Positions 1 to 5,272 of a DNA stretch of 5,272 bases are shown here, piece after piece. A program made the translations under genes and the position numbers. Positions within the stretch are counted from its first letter, which is position 1, and every line of letters begins with the position of its first letter. The notes beneath the pieces were generated by a model that saw only the letters and a list, made by a program, of their open reading frames with translations, was not told the DNA's origin and did no database searches. This stretch comes from Comamonadaceae bacterium. GTDB taxonomy: Bacteria > Pseudomonadota > Gammaproteobacteria > Burkholderiales > Burkholderiaceae_C. The stretch spans positions 1-5,272 of the forward strand of contig CANGOY010000154.1 of assembly GCA_947455585.1 (NCBI GenBank). Direction: 5' to 3'.

Positions 1-164
1 AGGTCGGAGTCAGCCTGGTGCGCGCTCATCGCGTGACTGATGCGAGACATGATGGAAAACGCTTCAGACATGGCATGGTCGACACCTTGCACATCACCGT
101 CACACGTTTGTGCGCGAATGGTGACAACGGTGCCCATCAAAGAACGCGCTCTGGCTATCCACAT
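1..164 (-). CDS. apbE: FAD:protein FMN transferase (ApbE family), N-terminal fragment cut by the window edge
   Basis: Only the first 54 codons are inside the window; the gene continues past position 1. The reverse-strand reading starts at the ATG at 164-162 and gives MWIARARSLMGTVVTIRA, then a helix, then ISHAMSAHQADSDL. This is the typical ApbE opening: an 'MGT' beta strand, an alpha helix, and an 'MS...DSDL' segment (family form 'mS.y..dSels'). ApbE enzymes use FAD and Mg2+ to attach FMN by a phosphoester bond to the Thr of SGAT-like motifs in target proteins. The gene immediately upstream encodes such a target, and the gap is 7 bases, which suggests translational coupling. No signal peptide or lipobox precedes the MGT strand, so this copy may act in the cytoplasm, unlike the periplasmic lipoprotein forms. 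No clear ribosome binding site is seen, and an in-frame non-ATG start slightly upstream is possible. The catalytic and metal-binding residues lie outside the window. Confidence 0.85.
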   Translation of the reverse strand, partial: MWIARARSLMGTVVTIRAQTCDGDVQGVDHAMSEAFSIMSRISHAMSAHQADSD

Positions 165-171
165 GGCGAAC

Positions 172-741
172 TTATTTTCCAGCGGCCAACAACGAGGCCA
201 AGGCGCTTAAGCGTTGCATGCCTTCGGTCACATGTTGACAAGACAGTGTGGCGCCTGAGATGTTGCGAATGTCGTCGGCAAAGCGCATGGCGCTGGGGCC
301 TTTTTTGCCAGCGAATTGCTTGCGCCAAGCCGATTGTTTAATTTCGGAGCCATGTGATTCGCGATATGCCAACACCTCCATGCCCAGCGATATGCCCTCG
401 GCATCAAAACCCGCGGCGTAATCAATGAGGTCGTATTTCCCGATCACGCGGTCTGAGATGACCCACCCAAGGGTTTTGTCGCTTTGCACAGCGCGCCAGA
501 TTTTTGGGCTGAAGTTTTTCGGGATGCGCGTGTCACTAGCTTTGGCTATTGCGTTGAGCTTGAGCTCATCCAGCGAAAAGGCCAACGTTTGAAACGTGTC
601 GGCGTTTGGCAGCAGTAGCTTGTGCGCTTGCTCGGCCTCCATGAAGACGGCGGCAAAGACGGAGCCGCCCATCAGTGGGGTGGCGCATAAGCTGGCCGCC
701 CCCAGTTTTTGCAAAAGCGCTCGGCGGTTTGTGGGTCGCAT
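172..741 (-). CDS. Exported FMN-binding domain protein with covalent flavin site (SGAT) and Tat-like signal
   Basis: A protein of 189 residues if it starts at the ATG at 741-739; the ATG at 750-748 adds three residues (MHH) and cannot be excluded. The longer open frame to 789 overlaps the porin gene and is unlikely. Residues 1-31 look like a twin-arginine signal: NRRALLQ, then a mildly hydrophobic stretch, then a VFA or FAA cleavage site near residues 28-31. The rest matches the FMN_bind domain of the NqrC/RnfG kind. It contains the pattern VLAYRESHG...W..QFAGK, followed by DIRNISGATLSCQHVTEG. The Thr of SGAT (residue 165) is the expected attachment point for FMN, placed there by ApbE. The protein has no membrane helix apart from the signal, so it is probably a soluble periplasmic electron carrier. 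It lies directly between the porin and apbE genes. The partner that reduces or oxidises it is not visible. Its specific role is not known to me; domain assignment is confident. Confidence 0.88.
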   Translation of the reverse strand: MRPTNRRALLQKLGAASLCATPLMGGSVFAAVFMEAEQAHKLLLPNADTFQTLAFSLDELKLNAIAKASDTRIPKNFSPKIWRAVQSDKTLGWVISDRVIGKYDLIDYAAGFDAEGISLGMEVLAYRESHGSEIKQSAWRKQFAGKKGPSAMRFADDIRNISGATLSCQHVTEGMQRLSALASLLAAGK

Positions 742-751
742 GTGGTGCATC

Positions 752-2041
752 TCAATAATGGAAGCCGAGACCCATGTTGAACCGGTCAAGCGCGCTGTTG
801 TTTTGGTATTTCTGCATGTCCATTTTCACCACGACTTGCGGGTGCAAGTAATAGCTGGCACCCGCTGTCCACACCTTGGTGTTTGGCTCATTGGCGGGTG
901 CTAAACCACCCAGCCCAGAAAAGCCTAGCGCTGTGTTGACCTGCTCATAGCGTGTGAACGGCACGAGGCTTCTATCGCCGCTGCGCCACAAGCGATAGGC
1001 AGCTTGGGCATACCAACCGCGGAATTGGTCAGGTACTGGGTTGCTGGCGCCATTGCCGGAGGCATTGAATGCGCTGACATCATGAAACCAGCCTTGCGCC
1101 GCTAGGGCGGAGAGATCCCAAGACCCCACTTGCCACTTGGTGTGCACTTCAGCCAAAGTCACAGACGCGTTTGGTGAGGCAATGGTGGGTTGTTTTTGGC
1201 CAATGCCACCTTGAAACAAACTGCCGCCAAAGTTCACGCCGGGGATGCCATCAAAGTTCAAGGCGCCGTAATAGCCGAGTGAGGCAGCCTTGGCCTTTTG
1301 CCCCTCTTGGTGGATAGCGCCAAGCGGCGACTCTTTGGTGTCTGCGCTGTCGGTTGGCCATTTGGTTAAATCAAAGCTGGTGACCACGCCTGCGTCCCAG
1401 CGAAGGCCTGAGTCTTGTATGCCGCGAAAGCCGACGCCCAGTTCACGCCATGTGGATGGAATGATGGCGGTTTCAACCAAGTTCCGTGTGACGCCGTAAT
1501 AACGTGTGGGCTCGTGGCTTTCGTTCATGTAGCCCACGGGTAACAAGAACAAACCCATCTTGGCAGACAAGCCGTCGCTGATGTCGTGCTCGACATAGAG
1601 CTGTTCAAACGCAACCTCGCCGCTGTCGTCTTTGGAGACCACGGCATGCTCCACTTCTAGCTCGGCCGCAAAACGTGTGCGGTCATTGAATTTGTAGCCA
1701 AAGCCTAAAACAGCGCGGCGCGCTGTCGCCTCGGAGCCGGCAATGTTGTTCTTGGGGCGTGTGAAATTGAGCTCGCCGTAACCAAACAAATTCACCGCAT
1801 TGGCGGGCTGATCCACATGCGCACTTGTGTCTGTCTGGCTTGGGGTTTGCGCGGCAATCACGGGTGCAGGTGTGGGCGTTTGGTCTTTTTGTTTCTTCAG
1901 GCCCTCTAGCTCGGCGCGAAGTTGGCGCAGCTCTTCGCGCATTTGTCGCATGTCAGCGGCCATGTCTTTGGCGGTTTGTGCATGGCCGACTTGGCAAGCC
2001 AAGATGACGGCTGTCGCGACGAGTGTTGTTTTAAATTTCAT
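752..2041 (-). CDS. Outer-membrane porin with N-terminal coiled coil (OprO/OprP-like)
   Basis: A 429-residue protein. Residues 1-21 are a Sec signal peptide (MKFKTTLVATAVILAC..., likely cut after GHA). Residues about 24-52 form a charged heptad-like helix (REELRQLRAELEGLKKQ), predicted as a coiled coil. A linker rich in Pro, Thr, Ala and Gln follows to about 80. From NLFGYGELNF onward come alternating hydrophobic/aromatic strands typical of a beta barrel, and the last residue is Tyr (MGLGFHY), the usual outer-membrane assembly signal. The pattern LPVGYMNESHEP...YYGVTRN resembles porins annotated as phosphate-selective O/P type or simply 'porin'; substrate cannot be read from the sequence. It is the second gene of the leftward operon, 20 bases after the di-heme cytochrome gene, with a good ribosome binding site. 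Its place beside Fur-box-controlled genes suggests a role in metal acquisition rather than phosphate uptake; this is inference. Confidence 0.85.
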   Translation of the reverse strand: MKFKTTLVATAVILACQVGHAQTAKDMAADMRQMREELRQLRAELEGLKKQKDQTPTPAPVIAAQTPSQTDTSAHVDQPANAVNLFGYGELNFTRPKNNIAGSEATARRAVLGFGYKFNDRTRFAAELEVEHAVVSKDDSGEVAFEQLYVEHDISDGLSAKMGLFLLPVGYMNESHEPTRYYGVTRNLVETAIIPSTWRELGVGFRGIQDSGLRWDAGVVTSFDLTKWPTDSADTKESPLGAIHQEGQKAKAASLGYYGALNFDGIPGVNFGGSLFQGGIGQKQPTIASPNASVTLAEVHTKWQVGSWDLSALAAQGWFHDVSAFNASGNGASNPVPDQFRGWYAQAAYRLWRSGDRSLVPFTRYEQVNTALGFSGLGGLAPANEPNTKVWTAGASYYLHPQVVVKMDMQKYQNNSALDRFNMGLGFHY

Positions 2042-2048
2042 GGCAATG

Positions 2049-2053
2049 TCCTT
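2049..2053 (-). promoter_or_regulatory. Shine-Dalgarno site of the porin gene
   Basis: Read on the minus strand, the 20-base gap between the cytochrome stop and the porin ATG contains AAAAGGACATTGCC before ATG. The AAGGA core sits 7 bases from the start codon, the ideal distance. It is the only strong ribosome binding site in the window, and it fixes the porin start at 2041. The porin may therefore be made at a higher level than its operon neighbours. Confidence 0.8.
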
Positions 2054-2061
2054 TTAAATTT

Positions 2062-3228
2062 TTAGCGATCGCTCAATGTGCCGAGGAAGGCGATCAAATC
2101 TGTGATTTCTTGCGCGTTGAGGGCGGGTGTCAGGCCTGTGCGGTTGTAGGGGCCTTCGGTCACGTTCACGTTGCCGCGCTCTAAGGCGGGCAAGTCGTTG
2201 TAAATCAAGACGCCTGTAAGGTCTGAGGGATACCACGCGGTGGGCGCGGTGTCTCGGGTGATGTAAAAGTTCACGACTTGTTCAAGCGTCGTGAACTGGC
2301 CGTTGTGGAAGAAGCGCTTGCGCTTGGCCACGTTTCTCAAGCTCGGGACTTTGAATGCGCCGCACAGGTCTGTACGGGCAGCTAAATTCAAGGCAGCTGG
2401 GCCGCCATTGCACAAGCCCTTGTCGTAAAAACCAGCGACGCTATTGGCGGGGATGTCGTTGTTGCGTGGCACGCCCAAGCTGTCGTATGAGAAGTCGGTG
2501 AACAACGCGGCAGGCGCGTTGTCTGGTTTGGTGCTGGGATGGCAGGCCGCGCAGTTGCCCTTGTCTGCACGGTTAAACCACACCAAGCCCCTCAGCTCTT
2601 GGGGTGTGAACGCTTCTTTGCCTTGGTTGACTGCATCAAACTTGCTAGTGAACGGTGCAAAGTCGGCGTCTTCGATTTGATAGCGCTCCAGCGCATAGGC
2701 CACGCGCTCAAAGGCTGTGTTTGGGTCGTTGAAGATGTCCGCGCCAAATGCTTTTTTGAACTGGTCGGCATAGGTGGCCGTGCGCAGCTTGGTAATGACG
2801 GTGGCTGCATCGCCATTGGCCATTTCGACTGCATTTAAAAATGGGCCCTTGGCCTGTTCGGCCAGTGAGTTTGCACGCCCGTCCCAAAAGAAACCGCCCA
2901 TGGGGGTGCCGTCGGTATCGAACTTGAATGCGCCGTTGAACTTGAGGTAATTGATAGCGGGCGGGGTTCTGAGACCTGCGTCGGTCAGCGTTGGACCACC
3001 CAAGGCCACCGCCGTTGTGAAGGGCGATGCATGGCCAAGGCTCGGTTCGTGGCAGGTTTGGCAGGACATTTGGCCTGAGGCGGACAGGCTTGGGTCTTTG
3101 AATATCAATTGGCCCAGCTGCGCCGCTGCACTTATCGATTCAGCCGAGGGTGTTGCGCCACCCCCACCGCATGAGGCGAGCCATGTCGAATAGATCAACA
3201 AGGGTGCTAAAAAACGAAGTCTGGACAT
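2062..3228 (-). CDS. Di-heme c-type cytochrome lipoprotein, cytochrome c peroxidase/MauG superfamily
   Basis: A 388-residue protein counted from the ATG at 3228-3226, chosen because it begins a clean lipoprotein signal: MSRLRFLAPLLIYSTWLASC, with lipobox LASC and Cys20 as the lipidated residue, followed by GGGG. With no Asp at +2 the protein should go to the outer membrane, facing the periplasm. Two heme c sites are present: CQTCH (56-60) and CAACH (226-230). Between them are the family hallmarks FFWDGRANSL (Trp115, on the inter-heme electron path) and GPFLNAVEM (Glu135, at the place of the peroxidase catalytic Glu). After the second heme come GAFKVPSLRN and FFHNGQF, also family hallmarks. 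There is no Met after residue 136, so the His-Met ligation usual for the C-terminal heme of classical cytochrome c peroxidases cannot be formed there; this points to a MauG/MbnH-like branch. It is the first gene of the leftward operon, downstream of the Fur-like box. Superfamily is certain; substrate is unknown. Confidence 0.9.
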   Translation of the reverse strand: MSRLRFLAPLLIYSTWLASCGGGGATPSAESISAAAQLGQLIFKDPSLSASGQMSCQTCHEPSLGHASPFTTAVALGGPTLTDAGLRTPPAINYLKFNGAFKFDTDGTPMGGFFWDGRANSLAEQAKGPFLNAVEMANGDAATVITKLRTATYADQFKKAFGADIFNDPNTAFERVAYALERYQIEDADFAPFTSKFDAVNQGKEAFTPQELRGLVWFNRADKGNCAACHPSTKPDNAPAALFTDFSYDSLGVPRNNDIPANSVAGFYDKGLCNGGPAALNLAARTDLCGAFKVPSLRNVAKRKRFFHNGQFTTLEQVVNFYITRDTAPTAWYPSDLTGVLIYNDLPALERGNVNVTEGPYNRTGLTPALNAQEITDLIAFLGTLSDR

Positions 3229-3337
3229 GTGTGGCGAACAAATGGTTAGGGATTGGATGTAAAATAAGTTTAAATGCAAATCATTCCCATTTGCGTTCCG
3301 AGTATGAAATTATTCACATCGACTTCAAAACAACGTC
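3229..3337. promoter_or_regulatory. Divergent intergenic promoter region
   Basis: These 109 AT-rich bases separate the start of the di-heme cytochrome gene (minus strand) from feoA (plus strand), so both promoters must lie here or just inside the flanking genes. I could not assign convincing -35/-10 pairs. A weak plus-strand candidate is TTGCGT (3291-3296) with TATTCA (3311-3316), but the spacing of 14 is short. The Fur-like palindrome at 3272-3292 covers the centre. A second, poorer palindromic stretch, TGAAATTATTCA (3305-3316), lies between it and feoA. Neither the cytochrome gene nor feoA has a clear Shine-Dalgarno sequence. Confidence 0.7.
3272..3292. promoter_or_regulatory. Fur box (iron-responsive repressor site), predicted
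   Basis: The 21-base sequence is AAATGCAAAT, C, ATTCCCATTT. Eight of the ten base pairs around the central C are symmetric, giving AAATGssAATnATTssCATTT (s = C or G at the unmatched places). This closely fits the known Fur operator pattern AATGAGAATnATTCTCATT. An overlapping perfect 6-base inverted repeat, GCAAAT...ATTTGC (3276-3294), is offset by 3 bases. Its position 46 bases before feoA and 44 bases before the cytochrome start suits Fe(II)-Fur repression of both units. feoAB is a classical Fur target, which supports the call. Confidence 0.8.
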
Positions 3338-3622
3338 ATGCACGCCTCAATTACTGCCATGCCTCATCAGACCCAGTTGCCACAGACGCTGGAAAAACTT
3401 GCCAATGGTGAGTTCGGATGTGTCATGGCCATCAATGTGGACGGCCAGCTGAAAAAACGCTTCTTCGCTTTGGGTTTGAAAGAGGGGGCGCGCGTGCGAG
3501 TGCTGCGCAAAGCCAAGTTTGGTGGCCCCATGCATCTGCGTGTGGGCACGAGTGAGGTCATTCTTCGGCTGAAAGAAGCCAGTTGCATCTGCCTTGCTGC
3601 TTCCCAAACCGCACCGTTGTGA
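3338..3622 (+). CDS. feoA: Ferrous iron transport protein A
   Basis: A small cytoplasmic protein of 94 residues, or 87 if the ATG at 3359 is used (MPHQTQLP); neither start has a clear ribosome binding site. It consists of one FeoA SH3-like domain, about residues 15-87. The pattern LKKRFFALGLKEGARVRVLRKA followed by GGPMHLRVGTSEVILRLKEA matches the family: a turn with 'LGL.eG' and then 'GgP..lrvg...i.LR..eA'. FeoA supports FeoB-mediated Fe(II) import, probably by binding its cytoplasmic parts. It lies 12 bases before feoB in the classical feoAB order and downstream of a Fur-like box. The length is normal for the family (75-95 residues). No feoC is seen within the window; it could only lie beyond the right end. 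Confidence 0.94.
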   Translation: MHASITAMPHQTQLPQTLEKLANGEFGCVMAINVDGQLKKRFFALGLKEGARVRVLRKAKFGGPMHLRVGTSEVILRLKEASCICLAASQTAPL

Positions 3623-3634
3623 GTCGATAGTTAT

Positions 3635-5272
3635 ATGAAACGTGTTGCATTACTCGGCATGCCCAACACGGGCAAGTCCACCCTGTTCAATCGAATGACT
3701 GGCGCACATGCCAAGGTTGGCAACTGGCCTGGTCTGACGGTGGAGCTGCTCAACGCGCGCTTGATCGTGGGCGACCAAGTGGTGCGCATGGTGGACTTAC
3801 CGGGTATCTATGACCTGAATGGCTACTCGGACGATGAGCGGGTGGTGACCACGTTTTTAGACACGCAATCGACCGACCTCATCATCTTTGTGCTGAACAC
3901 CTCGCAGTACGAGCGTCAACTCAACCTGCTCAGCCAAGTCATGTCCAAGGGCATTCCCATGCTGTTGGTGATGAACATGGTGGACGAGGCCAGTGCCATG
4001 GGCATTGAAGTGGATGCGCAGGCGCTGAGTCGCCAGCTTCAGCTGCCGGTGCACATCCTCTCGGCCAAATATGGCCAAGGCATGGAGCGCTTGCAGCCAG
4101 CGATGCGCCAAGCCTTCAACGAAGTGCCTTCCAAGATGCATCAGCCCACATTGGCTGAAGTTGAAAAAGCGTTCAGCGCGTCAGTGAGCGTGCCAGCACA
4201 AGCCTCGCATGCCACCACCGAGAAGCTCGATAAGGTGCTGTTGCACCCTGTGTTCGGCTTGCCCATATTTTTTGCGGTCATGCTGTTGCTGTTTGAAGGC
4301 GTGTTTGTGATTGGCAAGCCGCTTCAAGATGGTGCGACATGGTTGTTAAGTGCGCTGCGTACGAGTGCGCTTGAGCCATTGTGTGCCAACCTTCCTTTGA
4401 TGTTGCAGGGCTTGCTGCTGGACGGTGTTTACAACGGGCTGAGCACCGTGGCGAGTTTTGTGCCGCTCATCGTGTTGTTCTTTTTGTTTGTCGGCATGGT
4501 GGAAGACACGGGCTATCTGTCACGCGCGGCGTTTTTGATGGACGCCTTGATGGCCAAGTTTGGGCTCGACGGCCGCAGCTTTGTGATGTTGTTGATGGGC
4601 TTTGGCTGCAATGTGCCCGCCTTGATGGGGACGCGTGTGATTCGTTCGAAAGGTTTGCGCTTTTTGACGATGCTGACCATTCCGTTTTCCTTGTGTTCAG
4701 CGCGCATGCAAGTGTTCGTGTTTTTCATCGCAGCACTTTTCACCGCGGAGCAAGCGCCCTGGGTGTTGTTCTCGCTGTACGTGATGAGCATCTTGATGGC
4801 CATTGCCACTTCGCTCATCTTCAAGCGACAGTACGTGAACAACGATGCTTTCATCTTAGAAATGCCGCCCTATCGTTTCCCCACGGTGCGTCAAATGGTG
4901 TTGGTAGGTTGGCAAGAAGTTCGACATTTCTTAAACCGTGCAACGCGCTTCATCGTGATTGGCGTGGTGATGATTTGGGTGCTCACCAACTTCCCGCAAG
5001 GTGTTCAGCCCGGCAGCATTGATTCGTGGGCCGGCCAGTTGGGCAATTGGTTGCAACCCATTTTTCAGCCCATTGGCATCAACGCAGAGTTGACGATTGC
5101 GTTGTTGTTTGGCTTCATCGCCAAAGAAATTGTCATTGGTTCATTGGCGGTGATTTATGGCCAAGAAGGTGCCGTTTTGGTGCAAACCATCACGCAGCAC
5201 ATCACATGGGTGCAGGCCTATAGCTTCATGCTGTTTGTGTTGATTTACACGCCCTGTGTGTCGACGATTGCC
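3635..5272 (+). CDS. feoB: Ferrous iron transporter FeoB, missing its C-terminal end at the window edge
   Basis: The reading frame opens at ATG 3635 and stays open for 546 codons to the window end. FeoB is the inner-membrane Fe(II) importer with an N-terminal GTPase. G1 is GMPNTGKST (8-16), G2 is GNWPGLTVE with Thr35, G3 is DLPG (54-57), G4 is NMVD (114-117), and G5 is SAK (143-145). The membrane part starts near HPVFGLPIFF (about 204). Gate motifs follow: MVEDTGYLSRAAFLMD (288-303), GFGCNVPALMGTRV (322-335), PFSLCSARMQVF (350-361), the second gate FGFIAKEIVIGSLAVIYG (492-509), and YTPCVSTIA (538-546). About seven to eight membrane segments are visible. The cytoplasmic N-terminal part is only about 205 residues, against about 270 in E. 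coli FeoB, so the helical GDI region between G5 and the membrane is shortened. Probably only a last helix or two lies outside the window. It is co-transcribed with feoA. The ribosome binding site is weak, so coupling to feoA translation is likely. Confidence 0.98.
   Translation, partial: MKRVALLGMPNTGKSTLFNRMTGAHAKVGNWPGLTVELLNARLIVGDQVVRMVDLPGIYDLNGYSDDERVVTTFLDTQSTDLIIFVLNTSQYERQLNLLSQVMSKGIPMLLVMNMVDEASAMGIEVDAQALSRQLQLPVHILSAKYGQGMERLQPAMRQAFNEVPSKMHQPTLAEVEKAFSASVSVPAQASHATTEKLDKVLLHPVFGLPIFFAVMLLLFEGVFVIGKPLQDGATWLLSALRTSALEPLCANLPLMLQGLLLDGVYNGLSTVASFVPLIVLFFLFVGMVEDTGYLSRAAFLMDALMAKFGLDGRSFVMLLMGFGCNVPALMGTRVIRSKGLRFLTMLTIPFSLCSARMQVFVFFIAALFTAEQAPWVLFSLYVMSILMAIATSLIFKRQYVNNDAFILEMPPYRFPTVRQMVLVGWQEVRHFLNRATRFIVIGVVMIWVLTNFPQGVQPGSIDSWAGQLGNWLQPIFQPIGINAELTIALLFGFIAKEIVIGSLAVIYGQEGAVLVQTITQHITWVQAYSFMLFVLIYTPCVSTIA

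Noticed and set aside
742..789. Start of the FMN-binding protein at 789.
   Set aside because: It would overlap the end of the porin gene by 38 bases and put 16 extra residues before the Tat-like signal. Starts at 741 or 750 fit better.
596..904. Plus-strand open frame across the porin/flavoprotein junction.
   Set aside because: It is antisense to two well-supported genes, and its product has no family features.
2042..2061. Possible terminator in the AT-rich gap between the cytochrome and porin genes.
   Set aside because: No GC-rich stem precedes the A/T run; the AT bases form part of the porin ribosome binding region instead.
3229..3279. Start of the di-heme cytochrome at the upstream ATG at 3279 (17 more residues).
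   Set aside because: The extension would spoil the lipoprotein signal, and its start codon lies within the Fur-like palindrome. The ATG at 3228 gives a clean signal peptide.
4513..4854. A 113-codon minus-strand open frame opposite feoB.
   Set aside because: It is the antisense of the conserved FeoB membrane region, with no recognisable domain or ribosome binding site.
4381..5022. A 213-codon open frame on the plus strand inside feoB.
   Set aside because: It is out of frame with FeoB, whose membrane domain with gate motifs is read continuously there. The alternative product is rich in Arg, His and Cys and resembles no protein.
1..5272. CRISPR arrays, tRNA or rRNA genes, insertion sequences, attachment sites or long repeats.
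   Set aside because: Read on both strands, nothing with the needed repeat or RNA structure was seen; nearly all bases are accounted for by coding genes of normal family composition.

Overview
The window suggests a betaproteobacterium of the order Burkholderiales, most likely a Comamonadaceae relative such as Limnohabitans or Rhodoferax. This is an inference from the protein style, the moderate GC content and the gene set; no marker gene is present. The sequence is almost fully coding: two divergent transcription units meet at a 109-base intergenic region (3229-3337).

Leftward unit (minus strand, read from 3228 down to 1). Four tightly packed genes run in this order: a di-heme c-type cytochrome of the cytochrome c peroxidase/MauG superfamily with a lipoprotein signal (3228-2062); an outer-membrane porin with an N-terminal coiled coil (2041-752); a small exported protein with a twin-arginine-like signal and an FMN-binding domain ending in a flavinylation motif SGAT (about 741-172); and the first 54 codons of an ApbE-type FAD:protein FMN transferase (164 to beyond position 1). 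Gaps are 20, about 10 (or 1) and 7 bases, so this looks like one operon. The last two genes are a natural pair, because ApbE attaches FMN covalently to the Thr of SGAT-type motifs.

Rightward unit (plus strand). feoA (3338-3622) and feoB (3635 to beyond 5272) encode the ferrous iron uptake system, 12 bases apart. FeoB has all five G motifs and the membrane gate motifs but a clearly shortened helical region between the GTPase and the membrane domain. The window ends inside its membrane domain.

The shared intergenic region holds a strong Fur-box-like palindrome (3272-3292), placed to control both units in response to iron. My reading is that the leftward operon is an iron-starvation-induced extracytoplasmic redox module (heme lipoprotein, porin, covalent flavoprotein and its flavin transferase). 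It may set the redox state of iron in the periplasm so that FeoB receives Fe(II). Fur control and the operon are well supported by the sequence; the iron-redox role is a hypothesis. This module is the most interesting content of the window.
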